64,000 nucleotides of DNA from Adiantum capillus-veneris (lineage: Eukaryota; Streptophyta; Polypodiopsida; Polypodiales; Pteridaceae), in contig CM043962.1 in assembly GCA_014529385.2 (NCBI GenBank), positions 123,913,470 to 123,977,469 of the forward strand, given 5' to 3'. How positions within the stretch are numbered: position 1 is the first letter of the stretch; each line of letters opens with the position of its first letter. This document shows positions 1 to 13,148 of this stretch, in pieces. The position numbers and the translations under genes were made by a program. The notes under the pieces were generated by a model. The model was not told the origin of the DNA and ran no database searches. It saw only the letters and a program-made list of their open reading frames with translations.

Positions 1-1055
1 TTAAAAACATTTAATAAAAGAAACCAATGAGAATTAAGTCTCCTAGAAGACTATTGGGCAGTCTCCCAAAGGGTCCAATGAGCATTCAGAAGCCCCATGG
101 CTTGCCTGATTTCTATTGGCAAGGAGGCAAAGGGGTCCAATGAGAGTTTAGTTTAATTATTTAATTACCTAAATCTCTCACAAAAGGGGAAAGGGGGACA
201 CATGTCAGAAGGCTATCACTTATGCTGCTTAATACCCATTGGCTTGACTTGGGGAGGTCCAATGAGGCAAAAGCCAAACCAAATTAGCAACAAGGGCTCG
301 CCCAAGAGAGAGAGGGGGCTGATTTTTGCTTGGCATTGACACACACACACTCACACTTGACCATGTGTGAAGGAAGAATACTCTATCTCCTCCCAAGCTT
401 TAATGGAGAGCTCATCACCTACTCCAAGCTTGTGAGATAGAAGCCTACATCAACACTCTCTTGGCATGTGGATGCAAATCCAACCAAGAGCCAAGCTTCA
501 ATGCATGCTCATCTCCTCTAACAAGCTAATTACTAAGCTAAGCTATGTTAATATGAGTGATTATGTGAGGAGATGTACATCTTTCTCGTAAGATACTCCT
601 TCTTCCTCTCAATCTACTCTCATACCCTGCTAGCTCTCACCATCTTTGAAGGTGTGTGAGGTCTTGGGTCTGAGAACGGGGATAATTCAAGTTGTGTTTG
701 ATTAAGTGTTTTGCTTGGTGCATGAAGCTTCCATCTTCATTGCACTAGCTAGTCTTGAAGGATTACAAAGAATTGTATTGTACAATGTCTGTCTTGATGG
801 GAGAAACCATAATACAAAGCCTTTTGGAGGGGGGACCGGCTCCATGCAAATCCGGTCCTCAACTGTTGTCAATAGCTTAATTTCTCTCTCTTTTGAAAGT
901 ATTGTCGATGCTATCTAACTAGGTGTTATGCTTTTTGTTGCTCTCTCCACCCAAGCACTCTTGTAATTCTCATTAGGAATCTATTCTAATGAAATGCCCA
1001 CTATGTTCATGCTAATTTCCGCTACTCATAAGTTATTAGGCCATTAAATGTTACA
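1..1055 (+). repeat. 5' LTR (partial) of the chromovirus
   Basis: This stretch matches about 16142-17196 almost base for base and ends in TGTTACA directly before the primer site. Its upstream part lies outside the window. No cellular gene is visible; the short reading frame at 706-918 falls wholly inside the LTR and is not credible. Confidence 0.92.
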
Positions 1056-1056
1056 T

Positions 1057-1068
1057 TGGTATCAGAGC
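1057..1068 (+). other. Primer binding site, initiator tRNA-Met type
   Basis: TGGTATCAGAGC lies one base after the LTR end. It is complementary to the 3' end of plant initiator tRNA-Met and is the usual primer site of chromoviruses and copia elements. Confidence 0.9.
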
Positions 1069-1457
1069 TCAAGGTTTCTCTTTTCTTGCTCAAGAAGGGA
1101 GGTCCTCAAGCTAGCTACAAATGGTTGGTACTATTAATTGCATCTGAGTAAGTAGAATAGGGATTTTTCAGCCTTGTAGTGCGCCTGCCTTTGTGCAGTT
1201 AACGGGGCATCACCGTCGAGAGCTATGGTCTTAATAGTGGAGTCCTACGGGGCTTGCCTACGGCTTAACCACTATTGAGCTATTAGAAGCTTGACAGGAG
1301 CCGGTGTTGTTTTGGTGTCGAAAGACCCTCTCTTCTATTCCTTGCAATTAATGGTATTCGAGCCGCGGGTACAGTAGCTTGAGTGCTTTTTCTAAAGAGG
1401 TAAAGAGGAGTAGCAACTAGGGCTTGAAGTGCCAAAGTACACCTAAAAGTTGTTAGA

Positions 1458-4400
1458 ATGGCTGACAATAGTAAAGAGAGTAAAATTAATGTTGATAACT
1501 TTGATTTTGCTCATGAGCAAGCTACTAATGATGCTTCAATGCTTGTTAACTATCTTGTTTCTAGGCTTCAACAAGCCATGGGCAATCCATCTCTCCAAAG
1601 TGAACTGCAACGGCAACTCCGTGCTCACGGGATTCTTCAAGCTATTCACCATGACGAGAGAACACCTAGGAAGCCTCCTTGTGAGACTACCAAAAGAGGT
1701 CTCTCTCCGATTCGGGAAGAAGAAGAGGATCCTTATGAAGGGCTCAATAATTTACTTCTTGATGATGCATCTCCTTCCCAAAGGAGAACTCAAGAGCCTC
1801 TACCGAAGGAACGAGAAAGAAGTGAGTCTCCCGCCACCTCGACGGAGATGGCTCCACGAAGACGGCGGGCTAAACGCTCTCCATCACCACCAAAGCGGAG
1901 AAGACCATCGTATTCTTCTCCTCACCACAATTCAAAGAGGGATGATAAAAAGCAAGAGACGAAAAAGGCGAGAAAGAGGACACCCTCTTCTCCAGGCTTC
2001 TTCATCCTCTTCCTCTTATGAAAGCTATGGTGAAGACGACAAAGATCAAGACAAGAAAAAGGCGAGAAAGAGGTCACCCTCTTCTCCACCTTCTTCAAAT
2101 TCTTCACCTTCTGAAGAAAGTGATGGTGCAACTTTTGAACCATCAAAAAGAAGAGGCCATAGGAAATCCTATGCCACATGGAAGAGGTCGTCCAAGCTGA
2201 AGAAATTCAAAGAGGGAGGGAATAGCATCTCTTTCTTTACCTATGATGGCACCTTTGGTGCTACGAACAAAGTCTTGGCCTTTATCCAGCAATTCGATGC
2301 GGCGTTTGGAGATGAGGGCTTCACAGAGCCCTCTAAGATATGCCATGTAGCTATGCACTTTCAAAAGTCCACCAGACAATGGTGGTCTAGCCTACGAGCC
2401 AACGGTGAAGCTCCACGAACATGGAAGGCTTTAAGAGATTCCATTATGAAGCAGTTTTTGGGCACCGATGCCAAAGACAAAGTACTCACCGAATGGCAAA
2501 GCTTAAAGCTCTCTCCCAATGAATCCATCCACAAATATGTAGACAAGTTTTGGGACCTACAACTCAAAGCCACTGTCTTCAAAAAGTTGGATTTTGGAGA
2601 GCAAAAGCAACAATTTTGTGCGGGCTTAACCGAAGAAATGGCGGAGTATGTCAACTCCCAAAGGCCACGTACCATATCGGCGGTAATACACCATACTATG
2701 GTGGCCTCTCAAATCAATTTCCAAACGGGGGGTAAAAGAAATAATAAGCCCCCGGAAAACAAGGGTTCCAATGAGCCTAAGGGGAAGGACAATGTCCAAA
2801 AGTCTCCTAAGGGCAATTCCAACAAAGCTAAAGAGAAGGGAGTTTACAAAGGAAAGAATAAACTCTCTCCTGAAGAGCTTGAGCGTTATCGTAAGGATAA
2901 CCGGTGTTTCAAGTGCGGCGAACAAGGGCATGCGTACCGCGCTTGTCCCCAAAAGAACAACCGCCAAGATCCTCCTAGAGCTTCTTTGGTTGAAATCCAA
3001 GAGGAGGAGACTCACCAAATTCACCACAAAGGATCTCCTCTATGCCATGCTTGGGGAAAGGTAAGAGAACATGATGCTTTTATTCTCTTTGACCCTGGTT
3101 CTACTCACAATTTTATATCTATAGAGTCGGCCACCAAGCTAGGAATACAATCCTACGAGATGGGAGATGTCCTACCCGCAGACAGTGCCTTCAAGGGGCA
3201 AGAAGCTTCAGTCACTCCCTTAATCGGGAAATTGAGGCTTCATGTCCAAGGCTATTTGGACAAAGAGGACTTCTTTATCTCTCCTCTCAAGCATGAGGAT
3301 GTAATCCTAGGGGCACCATGGTTTGACCGCATGGCTGCCGATGTTAAATTTCCTGAAAGGAGAATCTCCTTTAAGTTCAGGGAAAAAGACATGTATATAG
3401 ATGCTCAAGAGATGGGTAACACCATCCCCATTGTACATACACCAGCTTTCAACAAGTCAATAAAGAGCTCTATTTCCGTGTACATGATTTTTGTTAAAGA
3501 TTCTCAAAATGAACCTAATGCTTTAGCAAAAGAAAATAAAAGCAACCAAAAAGAATTAGAGTTATCCAATTTTCTCAAGGGGTTTAAAGATGTTTTTATT
3601 GACGACATCCCTTGTGAGCTACCTCCTAAACGAGGTAATGATGACCATGCAATTGAACTTCTCCCAGGAAGTTCACCGCCTAACAAACCTCCTTATAGAG
3701 TTTCTCAAGCTCAACAAGAGGAGATTATGCGGCAAGTGCATGAGTTAATTGAGAAGGGTATGGTTAGGCTAAGCTCATCTCCATTTTGCTCACCTGTGCT
3801 ATTAGTGCAAAAGAAAGACGGCACATATCGTATGTGTGTCGACTATAGAGCACTAAATAGGATCACTATCAAGAATAGGTTTCTCGTTTCACGGGTAGAA
3901 GACCTATTTGATAAGCTACAAGGATCGACCTACTTCAGTAGGGTTGACCTAAAAAGTGGCTATCATCAAATAAGGATAGTTGATCAAGACATTGTAAAGA
4001 CCGCATTTCGTACTACATTTGGTCTTTACGAATACATTGTCATGCCTTTTGGCTTGACCAATGCACCAGCCACATTCAACCGCTTGATGGAGAAGCTGTT
4101 CAGGCCTCATCGAACCTTCACTGGTGTGTTCTTTGATGATATTATCATCTACTCTAATTCATTGGAGGAACACAAGCAACACCTCCATGTAATATTTCAA
4201 GTTTTAAGAGAGAATAAACTTTATGTTAATCGAAAGAAAAGTGAATTTTTCTTGCAAGAGATTCAGTATTTAGGTCACATTATCTCTCAAGATGGCATCC
4301 AAATGGATCCATCCAAGTTAGAGGTAATAAAAGGATGGCCTAAACCAAGGAATCTTCATGAACTAAGAAGCTTCATAGGTATGTGTGCATACTATAGACG

Positions 4401-6407
4401 CTTCATAGAAAAGTTCTCACAAATTGCGGGACCATTACATGACCTAACAAAGAAAAGCGTTAGGTATACATGGTCTGCTAAGGAGAACAATGCTTTTGAA
4501 AAGCTTAAAGAAAAGCTTATCTCTCAACCTATGCTTACACTACCGGATCTCTCAAAACCATTTAAGGTCCAATGTGATGCTTGTGGTGATTGCCTTGGAG
4601 CTGTTTTGCTCCAAGAAGGGCACACCATAGGCTATGAGAGTCGAAGGCTCGACCCTGTTGAGCAAGCTCTAGGCATATATGAAAAGGAACTCCTTGCAGT
4701 TCTACATGCCTTAGACTCATGGAAGCACTATTTATTGGGGACTCCTTTCATTCTGCGAACGGATCACCAAAGTCTTAAGTACTTCATGACGCAGACCAAG
4801 CTCTCCGACAAACAAATGAGGTGGGAAAATTTTCTTTCGCAATTTCATTTTCATATTTCTCACATTTCTGGCAAGCATAATCAAGTAGCCGATGCACTCT
4901 CAAGAAGACCGAGAGTGAATGCGGTTTCCATAGCAACTCACAATGATCTATCTTCAATGATAGATGAGTATGCTATTGATCCCGATTTTAGAGATGTGAT
5001 TTCAGCCCTTGCATTAGGGAAGAAAGAAGAACCATTTACTTTACAAGATGGTTATCTTCTCTATGGCAATAGACTATGCGTTACTAACTCACTACGTGAG
5101 AAAGTAATGTATGAATCTCATGCTCCACCTTGTGCGGGGCATAGAGGGATTCAGTCTACCTTAAAGGGAATTGAAACATATTTCTATTGGCCTACCATGA
5201 AAGTGAACATACAAGAATATGTTTCCAAATGTGTGGAATGCCAAAAGAAAAAATTTGATAGAGGGAAGCAACTTGGGTTGCTTCAACCCTTGCCAATCCC
5301 TAATTCACCATGGGAGAGCATATCCATGGATTTTATCTTTGGATTGCCTAAGTCTATCCATGGGAATACGGGAATATGGACGATAGTAGACAGGTTCAGT
5401 AAACAAGCTCATTTTATACCTGTCAAAAAGACTATCAAAGCCCATCAAATGGCAAATCTCTTCATTTCACAAATTTTCAAGTACCATGGCTTGCCAATGT
5501 CCATAGTGTCGGATAGAGATCCTAGAATGACCAGTAATTTCTGGAAGGGTCTCTTTGAGAATTTAGGAACAAGGCTAAACTTCTCTTTGGCCTATCATCC
5601 ACAACCGATGGCCAAAGTGAAATAGCTAACCTAACCATTCTCGATCTACTAAAAGCCTATGTAACGGAAGTAGATCAAAGATCCCAATGGGAGAAGTACT
5701 TACCCTTAGTAGAGTATGCTTACAATAACACTATACATACTTCCACAGGAAAAGCACCTTTCGAGGTAATTGAGGGAAGATCAAAAAGTCCCTTGCTACT
5801 TAAGGTACATGGGAAGATCTTTGCTGCAGATGAGTATAGCCGAGACCTACAAGAATCTTTTCAAAAGATTAAGGATGCTATCTCTATCTCACAGCAAAGG
5901 CAAAAGGCTACTGCTGACAAGCACAGAAGAGCCCAAGCCTTTAAAGAAAACGATTGGGTCTTGTTAAAGTTTCCCAAGGCTCAATTAAGGCACACAACGG
6001 GCAAGAATCCTACGGGTCACCAAAAGTACTATGCTAAACTAGCAAAAAGGTACTATGGTCCCTTTCAGATTCTTAGGCCAATCAATGAGATGGCCTATCA
6101 ACTCAAGTTGCCCAATCATTGGCTCATACACAATGCTTTTCATGTGAGCCTATTAAAGCCTTACAAAGGAGAGCCACCTCAAGAACCAACTATTGAAGAC
6201 CCACCGGAGATCGAGGACCAAGAAGAGGTGCTGCAGCCCGAGTCCATTCTCCGACATAAAGACAAGGTACTAAGAGGCGGTAAGACTATCCGACGATATC
6301 TTATTAAGTTTAAGAATTATCCTTTTGAAGATGCTAGATGGATGCAAGGCATACAATTAAAGGATAACCTAAACCTTGTCAATGCTTACAATGCTTCCCA
6401 AGGGTAA
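1458..6407 (+). pseudogene. Chromovirus gag-pol polyprotein with two frameshifts
   Basis: Gag most likely starts at the ATG at 1458. The first part runs in that frame to a stop at 2019-2021, and the capsid homology continues in another frame, so a one-base indel lies near 2000. Open sequence in the second frame from 1450 to about 2000 is not real coding. In order: capsid (about 2200-2715); zinc knuckle CX2CX4HX4C at 2905-2946; aspartic protease (DPGSTHNF at 3091); reverse transcriptase with FFDD at 4129-4140; RNase H (about 4555-4900); integrase HHCC and core (about 5110-5600). A missing base near 5603 shifts the frame just before the third catalytic acidic residue. The integrase tail and a chromodomain (about 6240-6345) follow in the new frame to a stop at 6407. 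The protease has DPG where DSG or DTG is usual. Confidence 0.9.
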
Positions 6408-6530
6408 GCAAATGTACAAAATGTTAAAAATGAACAAACTTTTTGTCTTATAAGACTCTCTTTTTCTTTAATTGTGCACAAAAATGAAGTAGTATGCATG
6501 CTTAGATCAAGTTTGCGGAGACGACGTCTC
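6408..6530 (+). other. Chromovirus 3' untranslated segment, left part
   Basis: Non-coding sequence between the chromodomain stop and the inserted element. It resumes at 15354. Its last five bases (gtctc, 6526-6530) are repeated at 15354-15358 as the target duplication of the inserted element. Confidence 0.8.
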
Positions 6531-6825
6531 TGTTAACCCTCACGGCTCACGGACACCCATCACCTACGACAGACGTGTATTATGTATTTGGTAGAGTCAG
6601 GTACCGGGCTTGTCGGACCAATAGGAAAAGGGTAAGAGTGATCGTCGATGAGAGGCGCACTCTAACTGGGACATTCAAGGGATTAGTTGGTTAAGCATGG
6701 GCGCCCAAGTGTGAATGGGGTGAGCTCCTATAAAAGCCAACTAAACCTAATTTTTACTCATTCTCTCATTTGTGCAATTGAAGAGTGCTCTTGCTCCATC
6801 TCCATCTTCTTCTTCTTCACCTCCT

Positions 6826-6858
<33 letters not shown>

Positions 6859-7108
6859 GAGAGTGTGTGTGCGATCGAGCATTACGAAGGCACGACGGCG
6901 GCGAAGCGGTTGAGCACGGCATGACTGCAGCTTCTTCTTCATCGCGGCGAGGAATCCACCACGAAGGCGAGCGTAGAGCGGTGAGTGACACACCCTTTGT
7001 TCTCTTGAGCTTGCTAGTTTAGGCTTGTTGTGTGCTTGGAGCCGTTTGTGGATCGCACACGGTGTATTGGCAAGTCCCTTGCTTCGACAGTGCGGCAAGG
7101 AGCGCACA
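6531..7108 (+). repeat. 5' LTR of the gag-protease element
   Basis: It is 578 bp, TGTTAACC to GCGCACA, and matches 14776-15353. It contains TATAAAAG at 6729-6736 and a (TG)n(AG)n microsatellite near 6830-6860. Reading frames on the minus strand here are shadows of the LTR. Confidence 0.95.
6729..6736 (+). promoter_or_regulatory. LTR TATA box
   Basis: TATAAAAG sits about 200 bp into the LTR and is preserved in the 3' LTR at 14974-14981. This is the expected position for the retrotransposon promoter. Start-site position is inference. Confidence 0.6.
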
Positions 7109-7112
7109 TTTT

Positions 7113-7129
7113 TGGCGCCGTTGCCGGGG
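7113..7129 (+). other. Primer binding site, Athila/Tat type
   Basis: TGGCGCCGTTGCCGGGG lies four bases after the LTR end. This is the characteristic primer site of Athila/Tat-lineage plant Ty3 elements. Confidence 0.9.
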
Positions 7130-7212
7130 ATATGCCCTACACTAAGCTCGGTTAGCACTTTACGCTTCCTTGTGGTGCAATTTCTATCATAGGAAAGGCA
7201 GGGAAGGAGTGT

Positions 7213-7432
7213 GTGGAGAATTCTATTTTTTGCGTTTTCTGCATTTGCTGTCAAGTTTCAATTTCTGCTATTGTCTGCGTTTTTTCAATTTCTGCAATTT
7301 CTGCATTTTCAAGTTCGGCGTTTTCAATTTCTGCGATTTTCTGCATTTCTGCGTTTTTTCAATTTTCTGCATTTTCTGCATTTCTGCATTTTTAATTTCT
7401 GCGTTTTCAATTTCTGTATTTTCTGCATCAAA
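7213..7432 (+). repeat. Degenerate TTTCTGCATTTTC minisatellite in the element leader
   Basis: Short T-rich units built around tttctgcattttc repeat imperfectly for about 220 bp between the primer site and gag. All three forward frames stay open only because the repeat lacks stop codons. The resulting Phe/Cys-rich frames are not genes. Confidence 0.75.
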
Positions 7433-7968
7433 AATAAATTAAAAAAAACTTTTTTTTGGAAAAAAAAATAAAAAATAAAAAATTCTGGAAAAAAAACGGC
7501 TAAATCTTAAAACGGACGGGCTGGTTTGTATAAAAGGCAGATCGGGATCCGGATCATTTTCCCAAGCCCAAGCCCAGGCCCAGGCCTCAGTCCTCAGTCT
7601 TATGATATATACTAGACTCACTCTTATATTAATACCCTACTCCCTCAAGAGAGAATGAGAGCATGTGGGACAAGTCCTCCACTCTCCTCCTTTCTCTACC
7701 CACTTGCACCCTTAGACTTTCTAGTTTGGGCCTAGTTCCCTACTGGAAATTGACAGTTTTAGGGATTCCGAGGGCATAGAGTGACCAAACGGAGGGCTGT
7801 AAAGCACGGCACGACCCTCTGACCGATACGCTCGTTTCGAGCTATCACACGGCCCATTCCACGACACGCTCTAAAAAATCTAGCAAAAAAACAAACAAAA
7901 AACACGCTAAAAACTAGTCACAAGGCCTCCTAGAGCAGCTTTTTGACACCTTAGGGTATCAAAAGCAC

Positions 7969-10299
7969 ATGCAATTACGCTCTGAGCGGGTGCTAGAACA
8001 CGAGTATATTGAGGGTGCCTCTGTTCATACGGACACCCATTACCCATCCACGATAAGCTCTAGACCCTCAGCGGGGACACAAGGTAGCACCACCCAAGAC
8101 CCTAAAATAGCCGCTAGTGATTCCTCCTCCGACTCAGAAATCATGGAAGCATACCCTACCCAAAACACTGAGAGAGAAGGCCATGCACCTCCCGAAGCTC
8201 CACAGCCTAGTACTAGTATGTTTAGCCGTTTCATGGAAACATTAGGTAGAGCTACTCGCTCGGAACCTGATGCAAATGAAGCACACGAAGGGGGTGGGGA
8301 AGTGGACTCTCCTTTCACATCGCACGTGGACCCCACACCCCCAAAGAGTGTCCATGTGGATATCCTGCCAACTTCTTACCAAGAAGGCCCTGTTGAGCTG
8401 CCTCCTTCAGAAGTTCCCTCTAGAGTACCGTTGGTGACAAGTAAAACCACGGGGAGCAACATTGCTTCTACCTCACAAGAAACCATTAACACGTCAACTC
8501 TAGAAGGATTGTTCATTAATGATCATTGGACATACGACCTCCACACTGAGGTGTTGACGGATCTACACTCTGGCCACGCCTACCATGTAGGATGGATAGA
8601 GATTGTACAATCCACCTCTAGTGCCACGAGCATCGAAGATCAACAGAAAATGATCTGTAATGTTATCCATGGCATTATTCAATCAGAAAGGCAAAACCGA
8701 GGGGTAAATATACTCTCAACTGGCCCCATGAGATTTCTGGATACGAGCAAGGCTCAACAGCCTACTCTATCACAAATGGAGACTCCTCTAATGAGCCCCA
8801 TGGACCCATCTTACGTCATTTCACCTGGGGTCTCTATGCAATCTGAGCCTCCGAGCGAAAACTTTAGCTTCCCTAACTTGGCTCAACCCTCTATCAAGGA
8901 AAACACAGTGCTCACTCCAGGGATAAGTCTGATAGAGAATGTACCGATGACATCTACGGTTAGCGCAGTGCCACTACCTAGTGTCGTAGTACCTAATATG
9001 GGGCCTCGACCGTATGTACCTCTAGCCCCTTATGCACACATGGCCCCCACACCTCCAATTGTACCACTTGCTTATGCTCCTCGAGTGCCGCTCCCTAGCT
9101 CTTATCCGAGTGGACCTATGCCCGGTTATGTTCCATATCCTGCATCATCTACACATATGCCAAGACCGGTACCCGTTCCTCTCCCACATATGATTCCAAG
9201 AGTACCTCCACCGGCCCTACCTCCTCACATAGGTGACTTGGCAGCGTTTGCTCAAACCATAGGTCGATCTATCGCGGAAAATATGCGTCATGCATCTGAT
9301 AGAGAGCCTAGAAGTAAGGCAGTACAAATTGCCAAACTCACGCAAAAATTCAATGGGGATGAAGATGCTAGGAAACACATTGAAGTGTTTGAACAAGTAT
9401 GTGATTCCTTAGGGGAACGCAACGAACTACATAAGTGCAATGCCTTAAGCTTGACATTAAGTGGGAAGGCTGGAGATTGGTATAGAACCCTAAGGGTGGA
9501 CGAGAAAACAATCTACCCTACCCTTCGAAGGTTGTTTCTAAAGGAGTACATACGAGAAGGTGTGCTTTGGGGTGTAGCATCTCAGCTACAGAAGGCCGAA
9601 CGTAAGGAAGGAGAGTCAGTAAGGGACTTCATTAGTCGTCTAAAGCACTTAAACTCTCGCTGCCCTGTAAATGAGCGCTTCAACAATAACCAACTGCTTG
9701 ATTGATTCATTCGAGGGTTGAGGAATGAAGGAATCTATAATGGACTAGTGATTAGAGGTATCACAACCTGGGAAGATGTCACTGCCAATGCAATCCAATT
9801 AGAGGACAACTTGATGATAGCAGGCATGAGGGTGTCTACTGACACGAGATCCACTAGCTCACAAGCCATTGAGTATGAACCCATGACTGCAAAGCCCATT
9901 GCCAATGAGCCAAAAGTATTTGAGACATTCTTGACAGACCTCACCAAGGCAATCCAAGAGTCTCTTAAGGATAATCGACCCCCTCAAAATAGTCACATGT
10001 ATCCAAGAAGGGAGCAACAATGGTGTTCCATTTGCTTAGGTCCACATAGCACTAGTGAGTGCCCTACGTTTAGAGTAAAATTTAATGGAACTTGCAACAC
10101 ATGTGGTAGGTATGGTCACCAAGCTAAGGATTGTTTAATGATCAAACGTATGATGGCAAATAGACCACCTGTAGCCTGGACGGATGCGCCTCGAGCTCCT
10201 GTATTGATGCCTACTCCACCTGTTGAGCAACTACCGCAACACATGGTCCCTAGATCTCAAATGTTGTACAAGCTACACCGTTACCACCTCCTGTGCTAG
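7969..10299 (+). pseudogene. Gag polyprotein of the Athila/Tat-like element
   Basis: An ATG at 7969 opens a 578-residue frame that stops at a TGA (9703-9705) and continues in the same frame to 10299. The TGA looks like a mutated tryptophan codon because gag similarity runs through it. The N-terminal half is Pro/Ser-rich and low in recognisable structure. From about 9310 a retrotransposon gag (capsid) domain follows, with conserved KAGDWY and LRRLFLKEY blocks. After the stop come two zinc knuckles, at about 10024-10062 (CX2CX3HX4C) and 10093-10134 (CX2CX4HX4C). A one-base shift near 10260 moves coding into the frame of the next feature. Confidence 0.85.
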
Positions 10300-13148
10300 G
10301 ACCGCAGCCCCCGCATCCAAGAGTCGCCCCTATGAACCAAGTAGGTTGCGAGCCATCAAATGCTTATGCAGATGGCTGTGAGGAGGAAATAGACACTAGT
10401 ATTGCCTACGGACTTGATACATTGGAAGAGTGTCCTATATACTACATGGAAGATTGTTGGGGACAAGTCAAGCCGGTTTATCAAGCTGCTGCTCTCGCAT
10501 CCAGAGGTCAAAATATCAACACCCAGGCTAGGAGGCCACCTCTTCAATGCTACGAGTGTGGTGGACCACATCGAGTAGCGGAGTGCCCTATTAGGCTGCA
10601 AAAGAATGCTGCACAGATGCAAATGAATCAAGGGAGCACGTCTGCAATGCCAATACTCACATGTAATCATTGTGGCATAGATCACTTGATTGCCCAATGC
10701 CCCTATAACCCAAATGCGCCTAAAATCACACCCCTGAATTTGGTCGAAATTGCTAGTGTGACGTCGCCAATACCACCCGTCGCACCCGCTTATGCGATTA
10801 CACGGTCCATGCTTCAAGACCCAGGCCATATCCTCGAAGAGAGAGATACCACGTCAGTTATCCAAGCAAAGAAAAAGAAGACACGAAGGAAGAAGTCGCA
10901 GAATACGGAAAATTCAAAGCCAAGTTCCAAAACAAACATAGGAACAGGAGATGACCTCGTGTATATGAATGACCTCGAGGATGATTCAGATTCAGTCGAG
11001 ACAATGGAGACTAGAACCAATACCACAAAGAGAAATACCGACAAAGAAAACCGTAACATGGAACCAAATGAAAACCGAATAAGAGAAAACCATAAAGAGC
11101 CTCTGAAAACACCACAAGTGTTTCCAAATCCAATCCAAGACCCCCAAGATAAACCGCAGGGGCAAAAAGGGAAGAATCGTAAAAAGAAGATTGGGACGTA
11201 GCCAAACCCTGTAGACGAGATTAAGCAGGTGAAACATCTAAGAGGTTTAGTGGAGGAGACTCAAAGGAAACTAGAACCAGAACCCATGCATGTCAAAATT
11301 CAGGACACAGTGTTTCCCACGCAAGTTCATCCACCCCACATGAACCATAGACCGTTAGCCATATCTAGTATCATCCAAGAAGGGAGTGAGGACGGGACAT
11401 CAGAAAGTGAGCATACACCCTTCTTGTTGGAAAGGATGTTTAACGAAGGAACACCTGATCCCATTGAGGAATATGAGATTCCATCCTCACCGGTTCCTAG
11501 TCAAGGACCTACACCCTGCAAAACGCCAATGAATGTTGCCAAACTAGTGGACTTCATGTCTTCTAAGGTCCGAACCACGATCATAGCAAAGCTGTATGGA
11601 GATCCTGAGTTATTCCTTGCACTTCGAGCATTCCTTAACGGAGAGCTACGAACGGGATTACCGCAGTTTGCGCAACCAAATAGGCCTGACCCGATTATGA
11701 TTGATGAGGAAAATCATGTGCTATCACTTGACTTAGATGGACACGAGTCTGTGATCGAGGTACCCATTAACGAATTAGGGCAGTATTTTGAAGGCGACGA
11801 GTCTAATGCGACCCTACCCATCACTACCAAGGGATTAACTATAAAGGGAATTCTTGATGGTGGTGCGGGAGTTAGCATCGTTACAAAAGATTGTTGGGAA
11901 TCCATGGGAAAACCCCGCCTCAGTGTTACTAACATTGTGGTAAAGATGGCAAATGGTACCATAGCCAAACCTATGGGGATGCTCAAGGATCTTAAGATCA
12001 AAGTTCTAGGACACAAGGTACGACATACGTTCATTGTAATGGATTTCTCTAAACACCTTATGTCATATGAAATGATTTTAGGATGACCATTCATGAGGGA
12101 AGCACAAATGGTTCACGATTGGTCTAAAAATCATGTCTATTTGCAATTCCAAGACTCTGTCCTTAGAGTGGATTTCGTGACTGGTAAGGTACACACGTTA
12201 GGGAGTAAAACCATTATTGATCATCGCTCTGACACCACAGTTCACTCGGCCCCACTACAATATTGTTACACTTGTAAGAAGGATACAGACATTGGCCAAG
12301 ATTCTCCTTACATGGATGTGTTACCGGGTATGACGGAATCAGACAATGTGGATTGGGTCCACCTAGCATCAACCATAGACACTTGGGGAAATAGGGGGAC
12401 GACCTGGGTAACACCTGAGGGGGATGAAATGCATGTACCCTTAAATATGCTACAAGCAATGCGTATCGCTTCCGACAAGACTCATCCTAAGGTAACAAAG
12501 AAAACATACAAGTGGGTCCCTAAAGCTTCTTTAGTGACGATAGCTAGTGCTAAAAAACAGAAGCCTTGTAAGAAACGTACCACTCGCTCCAAGAAAAGTA
12601 AGAAAATGTTGCGATGGATCCCTAAACGACTATTGGAAGCCCAAGGCTACTATCAAGGAAATGATCAAATCTGGGTGCCAAAACGTAGATTGTGCTCTTA
12701 CCTATCACCTGACCCAAGTGAGCCCAATCCCATAGCTCCAAAACGAATCAATGATCGTGGAAAGAAAAAAATCACAGAATGCTACACACCTGCTCCCGAG
12801 CTAGTTTGGGTACCAAAGAAAGAACGATTTGTTCCACCTAGCTCAGGAAGGGGGGAGTCCCATGAAGATTCTAGCTCCTCATGTAATACATCCATAGAGG
12901 TAAAAGCTTCTACACAGCCTCCATCTATAGTAGTGGACCTCCATGAAGCTACAAAAGAATCCACACCTCCCAGTGTTCAAGAATCACCTGATGAACCACT
13001 TCAAGTTCGATCCTGGGAGAGTACCTTACCACCCTTGCAACTTGACGACGCACCTAGGGTAATAGAAAACTACTGGAAAAAATCCTCACCTATTACCAAC
13101 TGGAACAATTGGTTTCAAAGGGTGACAAGCTCATTTCAAATGGTATGA
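10293..13148 (+). pseudogene. Gag C-terminus and retropepsin-like region of the Athila/Tat-like element
   Basis: One frame is open except for TAG at 11199-11201 and TGA at 12084-12086. Two further CX2CX3HX4C zinc knuckles lie at about 10550-10590 and 10665-10700, followed by a Lys-rich basic stretch (10860-11190). A retropepsin-like fold follows at about 11815-12120, with ILDGGAGVSI as the active-site block and an ILG block near its end. The TGA at 12084 interrupts that last block and looks like a CGA arginine codon changed at a CpG. The region to 13148 is basic and Ser/Pro-rich with repeated W-x-P-K motifs and no domain I know. No polymerase or integrase follows. Confidence 0.8.

Noticed and set aside
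6758-7254. Minus-strand frames over the LTR, repeated at 15003-15352
   Set aside because: They lie inside LTRs with a (TG)n(AG)n tract, duplicate each other because the LTRs do, and resemble no protein.
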